Assembly (NCBI GenBank): GCA_030533445.1
Contig: CM060081.1
Coordinates: forward strand, 37,564,111 to 37,628,110
Reading direction: 5' to 3'
Source: Cyprinodon diabolis
Lineage: Eukaryota > Chordata > Actinopteri > Cyprinodontiformes > Cyprinodontidae
DNA length: 64,000 bases
Part shown: piece by piece, positions 35,901 through 48,559 of the stretch
Numbering within the stretch: position 1 is the stretch's first letter
Layout of the letters: each line of letters opens with the position of its first letter
Made by a program: the position numbers and the translations under genes
The notes under the pieces: generated by a model
Databases searched by the model: none
The model's input: only the letters and a program-made list of their open reading frames with translations
Told to the model about the DNA's origin: nothing

Positions 35901-38690
35901 GGAAGGTGGAGCTCTCTTTAAATTTTTGACTACGACCTTTAGTAAAGAAAGGGGACCAGAAAAACAGTGCACCTTAGAGGTGTTGGCGACTAGATTCACT
36001 CAAAGATATTTACTTTGCCATAATGGTAAATAATCATTGACTGAATTATATTACGTTCTACGGACTTCCTTCTGATGAACAGAGGATTTATCTTTTGCAT
36101 TTATTATGCATTTAATTACCTTTCCTGTGGAAAAATTAATAATAATGTATATTTGGTAAAGAAATATGTGTACATAGAAAAAAATCTGATTGCATCTGCA
36201 ATTATAGTTCCTTTGTGATTTCATTATCACTGTAGATTTCTGATCAAAATGATCAAATCTAAAATCTTCTTACTCCTTTTCTAGGGATAAGATATATCAG
36301 TTACTTAAACTGAGGAAGTCAAAGATCTTTTTTGAGATCTGAATAATTATTAATTGTTAATGATTTTACTGAATTTGTGAAATTCAAAAGAATTTGAGGG
36401 AAAAATCTTTATTCTTCTTATTAGAACATCAGCTGTTGTTGCACAACAAAAATATTTGGGATGGTTAAGGAAAATTAAAGAAGACCATATTGGTTGAAGT
36501 GAACTTGAACAAACATTTAAGATCATTTAATTTGTTCATCTGAATATCTTTTTGATTGTTTCTTAGATTTTCTGAGGAATTGTGAATATCTTCCATGACG
36601 ATAAGAAAACATCTATCTCATAATAGACCATGTTGGTTTAATTCATACAGCAGACTTATTTTTTCTGTATCTATAGGAAGTTCTTTAACCACTTTCTTTC
36701 TAGAAGTTATTATATTCCTTTTAATAGAAAGGAGATATATTCAATCAAAGGCTTTCTTATTGTAAAGATTCCTTTGTGAAATGTACTGAATTGTGATGCA
36801 TGACTATAAACATCTGATCTGTTCTAAGGTCAGGTTTTTCTTTGCCACTTCTGTGAAGTGCAGATTTAATATCTAACAATATTTTCTATGAAAAGAAAAC
36901 ATTTTCTTGTGATGATTTAAGTCTTTTGTAAAGATTGTCGTTCCTACCACTATGAGTAAAATGTCTTGGAGTTATCCAAGGATCGCTCTGATGTATCATC
37001 ATGCATTTTGTCATACGTTTTGAATGACTTTGTTTTTATTAAAAACAAAACTACAACAAAAAACAACCCTGTTGTGTTTGTATTTCTTCTCTTTATGTCT
37101 TTAACTTGCCATTGTTTTTATGTGATAAACCCTTTTTTACTGCATAATTCCTTTAGTTTTAAAATGACTAAATCCTTAATTTTGAGGGTTGAGTTTAATT
37201 CACAGCTTTAATGAAGTGATGACATACAAATTCCTTCAGTGATCCCTTTGCCAAATGCTGGTTGTTTCACCTACATAAAGCCATAAAGTGCTGTGTTTAA
37301 CCTGTCCACACTGATGACAATTGATTTGCATGACAAGTTCTTACTAACTAATACTTCAGAACATAAAATTTAGTTCCTATATTTACAAAAATATCAGGAA
37401 CAGTTTTTATTAATAACCAGTTCTGCCATCCAGTTATACTTATTTTACGTTAAAAAACGATGAAAGATTATGATAATAAAAATGGTTGAGTTCTGAAGCT
37501 TCATTTTTTTTCTAAAAACTTAAGAAAAGTACTACTATTGTTTATAATTACAATGATCTGTGTAAACTAATAGTTTGAGATTATACTTGATATTCGTGAA
37601 GGCAGCTAATTTGAATAAAAAGATGTAAAAATAAAATTGGTAAAAGTCACCACCTATGTCAGCTTAAAAATTGTGAAAAAGTGTATAAAGTCTTATAGTT
37701 AGAATGTTAAAAGTGCATGTTTCTTTAACAACAATAGCTGCCAACTTTTAATTCGGACCATTTGGTTAAAGAAACAATGTAATGTGATGGAAAACACAAA
37801 ATTTTTAAATTAATTTAGGGTGCTCTCAAAACATTAAAGGAGACTATAAGGGAGACATTTTCTGGTCACACTTTAATACCCCTTAGGGATCAATAAGGTG
37901 TTTTAAAATTGAATTTAAAAGTCAACATCTGGACTCAAGCATCATATTTGTTGTTCAGCAGCCTTCCAGAAATAAAAATGACCCAATTTGGTGTTTATTA
38001 TTCAATATTTCTATAAATAGACCTACGCAAAACTCATTAAATGTCAGTTTGAGAGTTACACCATTTCTTGTTTTAGAAATTGCCCATTACTCTATATCAT
38101 CCCTTTGCATTTATATATTCATGTTTTTTATCTATTCCAAATCAAATGGCATCACCTAAATATATACATACCATTGATGATAAGCATACTTTAATTGTAA
38201 TTGTTTTAAGCATTATATAAAAAAATGTCAGACAACAAAGTTAACTTTTAAAACATTTAAAAAAAACAACTTTTATTTAACTATTTGCATTACTAATGAT
38301 TTGCTTTCTCAAATTTCTAAAGAAAGGTTTCACTATATGAAATGTATTATTATTTTTGTTAATTAGAATATTTTCCTAATATGACATTAATCATTTAAGG
38401 CAAGATTTAACTGAGGCTGGAAAAAAAGTCATTCATTTACTTTGTTAAAAAAGACAACAGCCAAAGCTTTTATTTAATTGATGAGAGCATTTGACGAACT
38501 TTGTAACAGCTGAGTGGTTTCCATGGCGATGTGGTATGTTTCCCTGGCCATAATTTCTGTGTCTATATAATACAGCTATCTACAACTTTCAACTGCAGTC
38601 ATTATTTCTATTTCTAGTTAGTTAGTGTGGCTGTTTACAGCTGATCAGTCAGAACTGATTTGAGGATTTTATTAGGGATTTAATGCAGTC
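35901..38690. other. Old 3' flank of her unit 3 and spacer
   Basis: The first 1.2 kb has her-array 3' flank character ('agtaaaatgtcttgga' near 36955, compare 22395). The rest is AT-rich with no supported feature. Confidence 0.4.
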
Positions 38691-38696
38691 AATCAG

Positions 38697-38830
38697 TTCC
38701 GCTGTTTGCCTCCAGATGGGTGGTGACGTCAGATCCCTGTTGGAGGGAACAGTCAGTATCCATAACAAAAGCTGCTGTCAAGTCTTTTTCTGCTGCTCAC
38801 AGTATTTGTCACTTAAAAATAATAGAAAAC
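38697..38830 (+). promoter_or_regulatory. Type A-like module, CSL site lost
   Basis: CCTCCAGATGGGTGGTGACG followed by TCAGATCC keeps the E-box and the most complete CRE-like TGACGTCA of the array. The expected CSL site is absent and no her exon follows closely. It marks either a lost unit or an extra distal copy. Confidence 0.5.
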
Positions 38831-40920
38831 AGCCTGCCAGTCTACAAAGAAGAGTATCTTTTTTAAGAAAAACAAAAAAAGAAATTTGATTGCACAAATG
38901 ATATTAAATTATATGATTAAATCTTTATAGTTAAGATTATCTTTATATATGATACATGATTGTTAAGCAAATGCCACTGCAGCTTATAAAGAAAAGAATG
39001 TATATCTAAGCCAAAAATACTTTGAAGCAGTTCTTTCACACGGCAATGAAAATTTTACTGCAGCTTCACGTTATATAAAAGCTTAGTTTTAAGTATTTAA
39101 GAAAAAAAAAAGTGTTTTTTTAATGAAAAAAACTGTAAATTTCTTAAAATAAGTACATTTACCCTAAATTTATGTAGGTAAACAAAACAATCTGCCTATG
39201 AAATGCACATTTTTATCCTTAAAATAAGATATTTATTTATTATGCACTTGAAATTGAACACTGCAGTTGTTTTTTTCTTATTGTAAACTTAAATTGTCTT
39301 GTTCTATTGGCAAAGTTTCTCAATTACCTGCGTAATTCAAGAAAAAATCACTAAAATTCAAGCATACACGTTTTTTATTTACTCACAGATGCATCTGTTT
39401 TTGGAAGTAGATATCATATATCACATACAAAACTCTACTGTTCGTTACATTTCAATCCACTTTCGATAATTGATTCGGAATAGGAAAGGAGCTCTGGACC
39501 AGGGAATAATTTTTCGTCAGAAAAGCACAGAATTACAAATTTTCTATGGTTCAGCTGGTTAGTTTTCAACCAAAGTTTCATTACAGTTTTGGATATGCTC
39601 TGGCGGATTGTACCACAGGTGCGCTCCTCGTACTTGAACAACTTCAATTTAAATAAGTTGAAGAATAAACTGCAAACATTGGGATCCTTATGAAGAATGC
39701 AGCAAGTTGGATATATGATTTGGAAATAGGAACGGAAATATAAAAAAACAACAAAAAAAAACTATTAACATGCATGAAAAGCACTATAGGTGTATTGGTA
39801 AATGGTGGAGGAAGCCAGTTTAAAACTTTAAGATCAGTGAAAGCTTCTGCTTCAGCAAGCAAATAGAAAGTCAACACTTCCACAGATTCATCCTGCACCC
39901 TCCCTCTCTGCTTAAACCCCCTGAGACCCTAATTTTATCATTCTCTAACATGACCTCTAAGCACACTCCACAGATTTCTCCTTTTGTTGTATTTTTCTGG
40001 TGATCTGATTGACCAGGATGGTGGGAAGTCATCAACATTCATAAATATCCATGGTGAGATGTAGATGAGTGGATGTTTCTCAAATAAGTTAGATTATAAT
40101 TAAAGAGACAGTGGATTTTGTTATTAGAAAGTTTATCACCTCTATGAGCCCACTATTTGAGAATCTTTAAAGTCTTTCTGGACAAACTGGGAAATGCTTT
40201 TTTCTTTCTTATTTTGGTTAAAATTTGTTTTTGTGGAATCTGCATTTAGCATCTGTGATTTTCTAACCCTGTGCTTTTGGGTGGTGAAAAGTTCACATTT
40301 AATTGCTATTTAAATGTGGAAGAATTTTGACCCCCACTTGTTTAACAGAATTGTTTTAAATAAGCCACATTTGATCCACAGATTTCTTTTGTAAAACCAA
40401 TGGAGCTCTTTAAAAAATATAAATCTGTCCTATATACGCTTCTGTTTTTTGGCAGCAGTGTTTTAGTACATTAAAATGATACTCATTTTTTCTTAAAGAA
40501 TGTTTACTTGTCATCAAGCCTGAAGCAGGAGGGCAAATTTTTTGTTTAAATCAGCCCATCAAAGAAAAGACAAAACGCAACCAATATTGATGGGGGGACA
40601 AGTTATCTGGGGCCTTGCTAAAATCAAAAGAAAGAAAGTAATCCCATTGGGTAAGAAGAGGGAAAATAAATTATATTTTCAAATGTGATCCTAAGCAGGA
40701 CACAGTCTGAAAATGTGAAGAAAACCTCAGCACAAGAAGTAAAATAGCTAAAACATGAGCACTGATATTGTAAAATGCCTTCTTGATTGTTTTAGCCTCA
40801 GTAAACTATAACATATCTGCTGGCCAAAGACGTCACGTCAACACAGATGCTGGATGCAAAACAGGGTGGCACACTCTCCCCCTTGATGAAAGCCTCTCAG
40901 TGTGCCTAATGTGAGGAGGC
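38831..40920. other. Spacer upstream of the first live her gene
   Basis: AT-rich with no supported gene. A minus-strand open stretch at 39435-39647 includes FSDEKLF, a string seen in Tc1/mariner transposases, but the rest does not follow that family clearly. Confidence 0.35.
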
Positions 40921-41045
40921 TTAATGGGGCACACGTCTATTGTCCCACCAATGAAAAGACAGAGTGTGGGAAACCAGAGGAAGTTCACTCACAGAACCGC
41001 TGAGGGACAATAGAGCTGGACCTTTGCCCCAAGAGGCACAGGCAA
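40921..41045 (+). promoter_or_regulatory. Type B Notch/SOX-like module
   Basis: GGCACACGTCTATTGTCC, CSL site TGTGGGAA (40965-40972), inverted CACTCACA after 13 bp, and SOX-like ACAATAG (41007-41013). About 2.6 kb upstream of the live gene at 43586. Confidence 0.72.
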
Positions 41046-41289
41046 AGCTCAGAAGCAAAATGAACGCTTCCTTCAACTGATATGATTTTGTTCTATTACT
41101 ATATTATATTATATTATGCTATTTTATTTCATATTATAATTTTCAATTGTAATTGTGACTGTATGTTTAATTTTATCTTGATAGATAATCTTATATTTGG
41201 GCACATGCATTTAAGGATTGTGGGAAAGCTCTAGGAAAGCATATATTACTACAATTTGATAGGTCTAAACAGTCCTGCTAACTACTCTC

Positions 41290-41335
41290 AAAAGGGATTT
41301 GGCACGTGTCAAAAGCAGCTGCCTCATTACTCCGC
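41290..41335 (+). promoter_or_regulatory. Type C conserved block with CACGTG
   Basis: AAGGGATTTGGCACGTGTCA followed by AAAGCAGCTGCC. CACGTG (41303-41308) is a high-affinity class B/C E-box of the kind Hes proteins can bind, and CAGCTG is a second E-box. Partial copies lie near 34742, 46155 and 47788. Confidence 0.4.
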
Positions 41336-41934
41336 CAGCAACATGTAGAGATAACGTTTGACTCACATATATTAGTATGAGTGTACTTTTAAAACATTGA
41401 CGTCATTAAAGCAATGTTTATAAAACTATAGTTGTACAAATATTTCAAAAAGGTATTTTAAATACAGAAGCAGCTACTATCAGCTAAGACTGCTCCTAAC
41501 AGTTATTTTTAAAGTCAAGTTGTCCTTTGTTCAATTTTAGGAGAAAGTATTTGAAACGCTATTCAGTTGTAATCATGATGCATAAACACTGTTGTACAGC
41601 AGATTTCAGTTAATGCTATGATTATTGCTCGGTGGTATGAAAGGAATTGTATGAGGTTTTTCAATAGATAAACTTCTTCATTTAATTGATGAAAAATACT
41701 TATAGAGCTCCCGATGAATGTAAAGTTTAAATTCCTCAAGCTCTAAAGCTCTTTAGCCCAGCAGTATAATTAACTAAAACTGGTAAGAAAGTTGTAAAAT
41801 CTACTTTCTAGCAGTTACTCTGGTATCACTATTAAACAATAAATAAATAAATAAAGACAGACTTTATTACGCTGGAGCAATCTTTACCTCCAGGTGTTGA
41901 ATATCAAAACCTTTAGGAGAACCAATGTGAGGGG

Positions 41935-42050
41935 TAAGGAGACACACTCCTTTTGTTCCTTTAGTTCAAGCAGTGAAAGCACAGAGTGTGGGAAACCAGA
42001 AGAGATTCACTCACAGAGTCCCTAAAGGACAATAGATCCCAACATCTTAT
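41935..42050 (+). promoter_or_regulatory. Type B Notch/SOX-like module
   Basis: CTTTTGTTCC (SOX-like, altered), CSL site TGTGGGAA (41987-41994), inverted CACTCACA after 13 bp, SOX-like ACAATAG (42029-42035). Second type B copy in front of the same live gene. Confidence 0.7.
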
Positions 42051-42837
42051 TGAAGAGTGTCAGAAGATAAAAGAATATGGTGGGAGACAATTATAAACAC
42101 GCCTAAGTGACGAATGCAGAATATACACATTTCTTACAAATTACATAGTTGGATGGATATTTCTAAAAGTTATGGCAGTCAGGCCCTTTAAAGAAGTTTA
42201 TTCGGGCCAAATAAATGTATGTAATCAGTACAGAAATAACCACTTTTTTTTTTGTCAGTCATTGAAATATTTTGTCGTTTTTTATCATGTTAATCTAAAA
42301 AAAACCTATAATTGAATTAAATGATACAGTGTTCCTGATGTGGTTATAAACAAGTATAAACTGCACATTACATTTAAATAAAGCAACGAGCCCTTGTACA
42401 TTTCTCTTGACAAACAGGCACAGCTTTAGAAGTTATATTAATAAAAAGGCAAATTTGTCCAATAAGCATATTGACTAAATACACAGATAGTTTTAAACCC
42501 TTTATTTTTTGTTCATTAGTATCTGTTGGAAATTACAACTGCAACATTTCATTTATTTCTTACTTGACTGAAATAATAACAGCCATTAGAAAATCATTTT
42601 CAATATAGAAATTGGGGTTTAATCAAAAGTACTGAGTGTCTTTATTTTCAAAGGGTACTTTAATCTTACAAATTAGCTTATTTGTTTAATTTAGTGAGAC
42701 ATACATTTAACTGTATGTTAGTGACTTTAATATAGTTCTATAACAACAGTAACAACTTTGTTTGGCACACTTGGTAGCTGAACGTTATGTGTCACCAAAG
42801 GTTCAGCTCAAGTATTTTAAAGGCAACCAGTGATGTC

Positions 42838-43005
42838 GTTTCCCGCCAGATTGTTGGTGACATCAGATTCTGTCCCTTTTAGAGCAAACGTCTGGCATCT
42901 GTCACCCACGGCTCTTTTCAAACTCCCTTTGTAATGCACTGACCACACCAATAAAAGACAGAGTGTGGGAAACTGGGAGAAATCTTCAGCTCACAGTCCA
43001 GCCCC
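42838..43005 (+). promoter_or_regulatory. Type A Notch-response-like module
   Basis: CGCCAGATTGTTGGTGACAT (E-box CAGATT variant), 'gcatctgtcaccc', CSL site TGTGGGAA (42964-42971), 16-bp spacer, and inverted AGCTCACA (42988-42995). About 580 bp upstream of the start codon of the live gene. Confidence 0.72.
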
Positions 43006-43339
43006 AGGAATGTGAGCAGTCCTATTGATTGGTACACCTGCTCCTGATTTCTTTACTCAGATCAAAGCCAATATCTCTTGGTCATTTTAAAGTTTGATGA
43101 TCTTGACATTACAATTAATCAAATGATTAGCATTCTATGGAAACTACATAAAAGCTGAAACTACCCACATATGTTGTTTAAAAGACAAAGTAACAGTTAA
43201 CCAGGTTTGACCTGCAGGAGAGGAAAAGTGATCGGTAATGTAACTGATCTCAGCCTCGAGCAGCAGATGTGATCTCCATGAGAAGCCACTTGTTTCCCAG
43301 ATTTATACAGAGCTCAGTGCCTCTTTCCCTCCATCTCCC

Positions 43340-43519
43340 ACTACTTCTCCACCTGTTCCCCTGAGATCAAACTATTGTCCCTTGCTAACATGAGCACTGA
43401 GCATGTGGCAGGGCAGACTTCTATTATCTTCTGTCCTGTGCTCTGATTGGTTCAGACTGTGGGAAACTTCTTCCAGACCAAGACCCACACATTCAGATTG
43501 TGAGGTGGGACTACAAATA
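43340..43519 (+). promoter_or_regulatory. Promoter of the first live her gene
   Basis: 'ccacctgttcccctgagatc' block with a CACCTG E-box, ATTGTC, inverted CCAAT (GATTGG), CSL site TGTGGGAA (43458-43465), 16-bp spacer, inverted partner GACCCACA (43482-43489), and TATA-like TACAAATA (43512-43519). Site order and spacing match paired CSL sites of HES1/E(spl) promoters, pointing to direct Notch control. Confidence 0.85.
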
Positions 43520-43585
43520 GAAGGAGTGAAGCCAGGAGAGACCAGATACTCTGCACAGAGACCTCTACAGCACACAAATCCAAAT

Positions 43586-44200
43586 ATGGCACCTAAAATC
43601 ATTGCAGCACCAGCCAACCATCAGGAGCATCTTACTCTGAACCACAAGGTAAATATGAAATTCATTAAAGGTTTACCATTATTTGGGAGAGTTCTCAATT
43701 TTTGATACCAACAATACACAATTGAATTAGTTTAATGACAGTTTTTTTTTTTGTCTTATTTGATCCTGTAGCTCAGAAAGCCTTTGGTGGAGAAATTACG
43801 CAGAGAGCGAATCAACAGCAGCATTGAGCAGCTCAAGACACTCCTGGGTCCGGAGTTCCTAAAACAGCAGCCAGACTCCAAGATGGAGAAAGCAGACATC
43901 TTGGAGATGACGGTCTGCTTCCTGAGACGACTGCAGAAACAGCAGAAACATCCAGCTGTGGACACGGGAGCTGCAGATATGGGCTACTCCAGATGTGTCC
44001 AAGAGGTGATGCACTTCCTGAGCAAAGATGAGTTGGAGACACAGTCCAAGAAACAGCTGCTGAACCACTGCAGCAAGGTGCAGACTACCTCTGATGAGAA
44101 CCTTCAAGAGGCTGATTTCTCTTCCACGAACACGACAGTCCAGACAAGCTTTGATAAGGACAACCATCCGAATACCAGCGCCCTCTGGAGACCATGGTAG
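43586..44200 (+). CDS. hes5-like: Live hes5/her4-type bHLH-Orange repressor, gene 1
   Basis: Two exons, 43586-43648 and 43772-44200, joined in phase 0 give 163 residues. The start MAPKIIAAPANHQEHLTLNHK is typical of the Hes5 group. The basic region RKPLVEKLRRERINSS (about 23-38) has the Hes proline, followed by an HLH to about residue 75 (EKADILEMTVCFL). The Orange domain is GYSRCVQEVMHFLSKDE (about 92-108). The protein ends in WRPW (160-163), which recruits Groucho/TLE. Hes5-type proteins act in the nucleus as Notch-induced repressors of proneural genes. Splice sites are GTAAAT and CCTGTAG. AATAAA at 44941-44946 gives a 3' UTR of about 750 bp. The two-exon layout lacks the intron often found after the HLH of Hes5 genes. 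Exact orthology (her4, her15, her12) cannot be decided here. Confidence 0.93.
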
Positions 44201-44965
44201 ACATGTACAGAGAGACGTTGCTTTCTCAAAAAGTAAACCAGACTGATACTGCATTGTCTACTTTAATGTCATGAATTTTTCTATGAAATACTTCTTTTAA
44301 AAGTAAATAAGCCTTTGATTAAATAGGACTTTTATTTTGCATGTGATCAAATTTCCTGTGGAAATTATAACTTTGTATTTTCTTTAAATTTCTTTCAGGT
44401 TATATTGGCAAATTTGTTATTGTCTCCAGTCTTGATTTCTCTGTAATTCTATGATTTACTATAAATTCTTTAATGATGATCATGATGGTCAAAAATCAAA
44501 TTGTCCTTTTTTTTTAGGACAATGTTTTTCTTTTTACATTATCCAAGGTCCATACTAACCTTTTACTGTATATCCTTGATTGTTACATAATGTGACCTAT
44601 CATCACCTTTTGAGGGCTTTATTTAACTGATTGATTAAAAAATTAATAGGCCTATCTTAAAAACAAGGAGTTCATTTTTACTGTTGCTTTTTTACTTTAT
44701 TGGATTTTATGGATAATTTGATCTGTTTTGAGGTCACTCTATTTTTACTGAAGTTTGTTAAACTATTCTAATGTAAGTTTTATTTGAAAATTCAGCAAAT
44801 CGTTTGTCTTTTAAAAAGATGTGTCTCAGATCTTTACACTCTGTGAGTATACTGTGTCTTGTTGAAATCAACAAGTTGTTGTTGTGATGCATCATCACTT
44901 CTTAATGGAGCTTTTGTACTTTCTGTCATTTGGTGCCTTTAATAAACAACTGAGCTGAAACTGAA
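44201..44965 (+). other. 3' UTR of her gene 1
   Basis: AT-rich stretch ending after AATAAA at 44941-44946, without competing ORFs. Its U-rich character fits the short-lived mRNAs known for Hes genes, but no specific instability site is proven. Confidence 0.6.
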
Positions 44966-45277
44966 GTTTTTTTAGTTTTTTTTTACTTTATTGCAAAGTT
45001 TGTCTTCATGTCCTTGTGTTTTTTATGCAACAAAAAAATCAAAATAATATTTTATGTCAATTGAGATTTAAATTATAACTTACTTTTTACAAATTGTAGG
45101 AGGATGACAACAAATGGTGTTTATTAGTCTATTTCTATATCTCCCTTTATAAATGAACAGGATTTATTTAATGTGAATTTTGGTACAGTATTATTTTATG
45201 TGCTGACTTAGATGTCAGTGCTTGAAGCATTTCTTTCTATAAAAGAGTTATGACAGCATATCTAATGTGTGCTTAAT

Positions 45278-45345
45278 GAGGCACACTTCCATTGTTCTAT
45301 TGTGTGGAAACCCAGAGGAAACTTAATGGGGGCCAGTTTAATTTC
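45278..45345 (+). promoter_or_regulatory. Truncated type B module
   Basis: AATGAGGCACACTTCCATTG, TTCT and 'cccagaggaaactta' match type B, but about 25 bp around the CSL site are deleted or changed (TGTGGAAA). The second SOX-like site is absent. Confidence 0.55.
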
Positions 45346-46620
45346 ATTTAATTTATTTATAGAGAGAGTTGCTTGTTAATTGATAAACATAAAAAATACA
45401 TGAATGTAAACATCCCCGATTGTGGCCAAAGACTAATTTCCATCCAGTGCCCCACAGAGAGGGGGTTATAAAACAATAAAATTGAAAAAACCTTTATACA
45501 TTAAAAAGAGGGGTTCCTTATACATTACATTCACACCACAACACACTTTACAATAAACTGATCTGGATCATTAACCTGAACAGAAACAAGTTAACAGAGA
45601 GATGGAGCTCTAAAAAGCCTGTTTTTGAATCTGTTCTTTAATTTTTAAGTATTCCAATTCTTTTCTACCAATCATTTTTTTTATGTTTACAGACTGTTAA
45701 TACTTTCTTCCTAACAATATATATATTTCAGGATTATTAAAAATTGCACATCTTGAAGATTTTTGTTGCTATTGTTTTGATATTTTATTCACTACTTGTT
45801 TTTTGTTATTTGAGTTTATTGAAATATATCAATCTGAAACGAATGAAAATATTAAAGACAAAAGTTATCAAATTCAGTTTCATGGACTTACCCACTAATC
45901 AAACAGGAGTATTCTAAAACAATAAAGCATTATTTTGTCATTTCTTGAGTGCGATCGATGGGATGATTTTATTTTATAATAAAAAACTTTTTATGCAAGA
46001 AATCTAAAAAAAAAAAATGTTTTACTGTTAATGTTTTGAGGAAATAAGAAAAATATTTCAAAATAAGAAACCCTACAGTGTTCAAGTAGTTTCAGATTGA
46101 TTAGTGGATATAGTTTAATTGTCCTCACCAGCAGATGACATTTCTCTAAAGGGATTTAGCTGAAAAGTGGCCCCTCCCATCCTATATCTTTCATCTAATG
46201 ATGGAAATAAATATTTATTTAATAAATTATTATTTGACGTATACCCTTTTGGTAAAGCATTCAGTTTTAGTACAAAAAAGTCATATTTTTGAGACTTTCT
46301 AAACCTGATCTTAAAAGTCAGATTGAAAAGATTAGGTCAAGTTTCTACAGACTTTGACCTTTGGGCAAATCTGCTTTAGACTCATATCAAAAATGAAACA
46401 GGAGTCTAAAATATAATCAAATGTATATAAATAATAGCTGCATCATAACAGTCCATGCAGAATTCTTAAACTGGATCAAAACAAATTATACAATGCTCAT
46501 AAAACCCCCTCAGCTTATAGATGTAACTATGTCTATATGTACTATATCTCCCATCCTCTATTGTTCGCAATTCTCTAAAAGCTAATTTGGCTCTTATTTT
46601 AGATCTTAGAATTTTTCTTG
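45346..46620. other. Spacer between her genes 1 and 2
   Basis: AT-rich; a weak type C-like trace (AAAGGGATTTAGC near 46148). No gene is seen. Confidence 0.4.
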
Positions 46621-46649
46621 AGTTTAAAAACACTAATTAAGAGGCAGGC

Positions 46650-46800
46650 ATGGGTTCAGGCTATCTGAAACCTGATTCGTACGGAGACCCACACATTTAA
46701 ATGGAGAAGTGTGTCTATAGATAGGAGAGGTGAAGCCATCAGTGATCAAATTCTCTTCAAAGCACAAAACCCAACCACCTAGAAACACTACATAAATAAA
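46650..46800 (+). pseudogene. Relic of a deleted her unit: promoter only
   Basis: 'agacccacacatttaaatgg' and 'tctatagataggag' align with the promoter of gene 2 (48.7 kb). The inverted site GACCCACA (46686-46693) is kept, and exactly 16 bp before it lies TATCTGAA, the decayed CSL site. TATAGATA follows at 46726-46733. No coding exon follows, so the gene body was deleted. Confidence 0.72.
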
Positions 46801-47363
46801 AATACTTACTTTTCTTAAATTTAGAATAGTCTTTGTCTTTTACAAAGGCAACTGGTCTTTCATTTTATCTTATTGGGTTCAGTGTTAACCAGGGTAATAC
46901 AAACTATTAGGTGGTTGTTTCATCATATGTTGTCAACACCAGTTGTAGATGGATGTGTTTGCTAAGTAAATAAAAAAAAAAACAGAATACTAGCTAAAAA
47001 TGTATTCTATAGTTTTAGGATGTTAACATTAGTAGTATGTGTAATGAACTGCAATTTACATTTAAATTAATGGTAACCAGAAAGATGATTATTCTTTATA
47101 AACCTAAAAAACAAACAAACAAAAAAGATATTTTTGAAAATTATAGTTTTTTTCCATAAAAAAAGAATAAATAAAAATGACTCTTTTGGACCCATTGGTA
47201 AAAAGTGTCTGTTCTAATTTGTGCTTTTTTGCCTTAAACAAAATCCCCCATTACTAAAATCTAAAGTTTAACAAATAGTTTTGTAGAACCCTCACTTTCA
47301 GTTTTTGCAGTAACAAAAAATACAATGTCCCTTCTTAAAGAGGTCATAATGGCCTTACTTTTT

Positions 47364-47480
47364 GCATAATGAGGCACACTTCTATTGTTCCTCCCATCAT
47401 AGGTAGAGTGTGGGAACACAGAAAAGACCCACTCACAGAGCCGCTGTGGGACAATAGATCCAGACCTTTGCCCTCAAACG
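47364..47480 (+). promoter_or_regulatory. Type B Notch/SOX-like module
   Basis: AATGAGGCACACTTCTATTG, TTCC, CSL site TGTGGGAA (47409-47416), inverted CACTCACA after 13 bp, and SOX-like ACAATAG (47451-47457). Well preserved, about 1.4 kb upstream of live gene 2. Confidence 0.73.
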
Positions 47481-47997
47481 GAATGGATAACAAGGGGACC
47501 CGACTCCAGAGATCTGAGTTGTTTTCAACCATTTTAGTGGATTTTAGATAAGCTTGTATCACATATTCGGCAACATCCCTTTGGGTTTGCCTTATACATA
47601 TACTCTTTAAAAAAGATTGTGCTTTAAAAAAATTCCCACCAACTTTTTTTTTTTTTTGCAGGTTACATTTCAAATCTATTGAGTAGGTGTATTCTTAATT
47701 TTTCAAATGCAAACTATGTTTTAACAGCAGAAATATACATACAAAACGTAATGATCAGAGGGTATGCAAGAACACTTCTCTTACCAGAGGGATTTGACAC
47801 ACTTCAAGGCACTCCCACAGGAAGTATTTCTGACTACACTTGACAAGAGGGTAATGATGCTCTACAATTTTTATTATGGAATGGTAATTCAAGATAATTA
47901 CAGTCTTAAAATTGAACATGACAAACCCTTTTAATGGGCTATAGGACCAGCTTTCTTTATTTTTTCCTAGGGACCTTCTCAAAGCATCAGTGGGACC

Positions 47998-48235
47998 TTC
48001 TCCCTCCAGATGGTTGGTGATGTAATGTTCTGTGTCTAAGAGCTAACACCTGCCACGGACGTGCCTCTTGTGATTCCCTAATCACAGCAGAGGCTCAGTG
48101 TGGGAAACTCATCTGGTCGTGCTACTCACACGAGCTACAGGGCACGTGTCAGAGTTAATAATTACGCTGCTGTCCAAACAGGACACGTGCCAAAACTCAG
48201 CTGCATCTGCAGATCAGCGTGTTAATTGCTGTGAG
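47998..48235 (+). promoter_or_regulatory. Type A Notch-response-like module
   Basis: CCCTCCAGATGGTTGGTGAT (E-box CAGATGG), CSL site TGTGGGAA (48099-48106), 16-bp spacer, inverted TACTCACA (48123-48130). Two CACGTG boxes follow (48143-48148, 48184-48189), possible sites for Hes feedback. About 700 bp upstream of live gene 2. Confidence 0.75.
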
Positions 48236-48559
48236 CTGTTTTCTAAATGACTGTTAGCATATTTTAATGTTACAGAATTACATAGTGTAATTCCTCCTTG
48301 TTGTTTTAATTAGAGTCTGTTAAAAAACTCTCATGACTCTAGAACTGAGAAAAAAATTTTTATTTGTCCATTTGTTTGTTTGTATGGTTTGACCAATCTA
48401 TATAAACAATCTCTCAGACTGCATGCTGTCTGATTTCAGTTTGGATTTTTTTTTCACCATATCATATTTATAAAAGCCTGCCTTCGTCCTAACTCCATTG
48501 ATCCCTACCTTCGGGAGGGTGTCAGCTTTCAGGGTCACAACTTTCCCACATTGATACAG

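Noticed and set aside
39435..39660. Possible inverted her exon ('ggagctctggaccaggg') and a transposase-like FSDEKLF string
   Set aside because: The her match is only about 17 bp and not extended on either side. The transposase-like string lacks neighbouring motifs, so neither call is supported.
43833..44254. Minus-strand frames of 69 and 131 codons
   Set aside because: Antisense shadows of exon 2 of live her gene 1.
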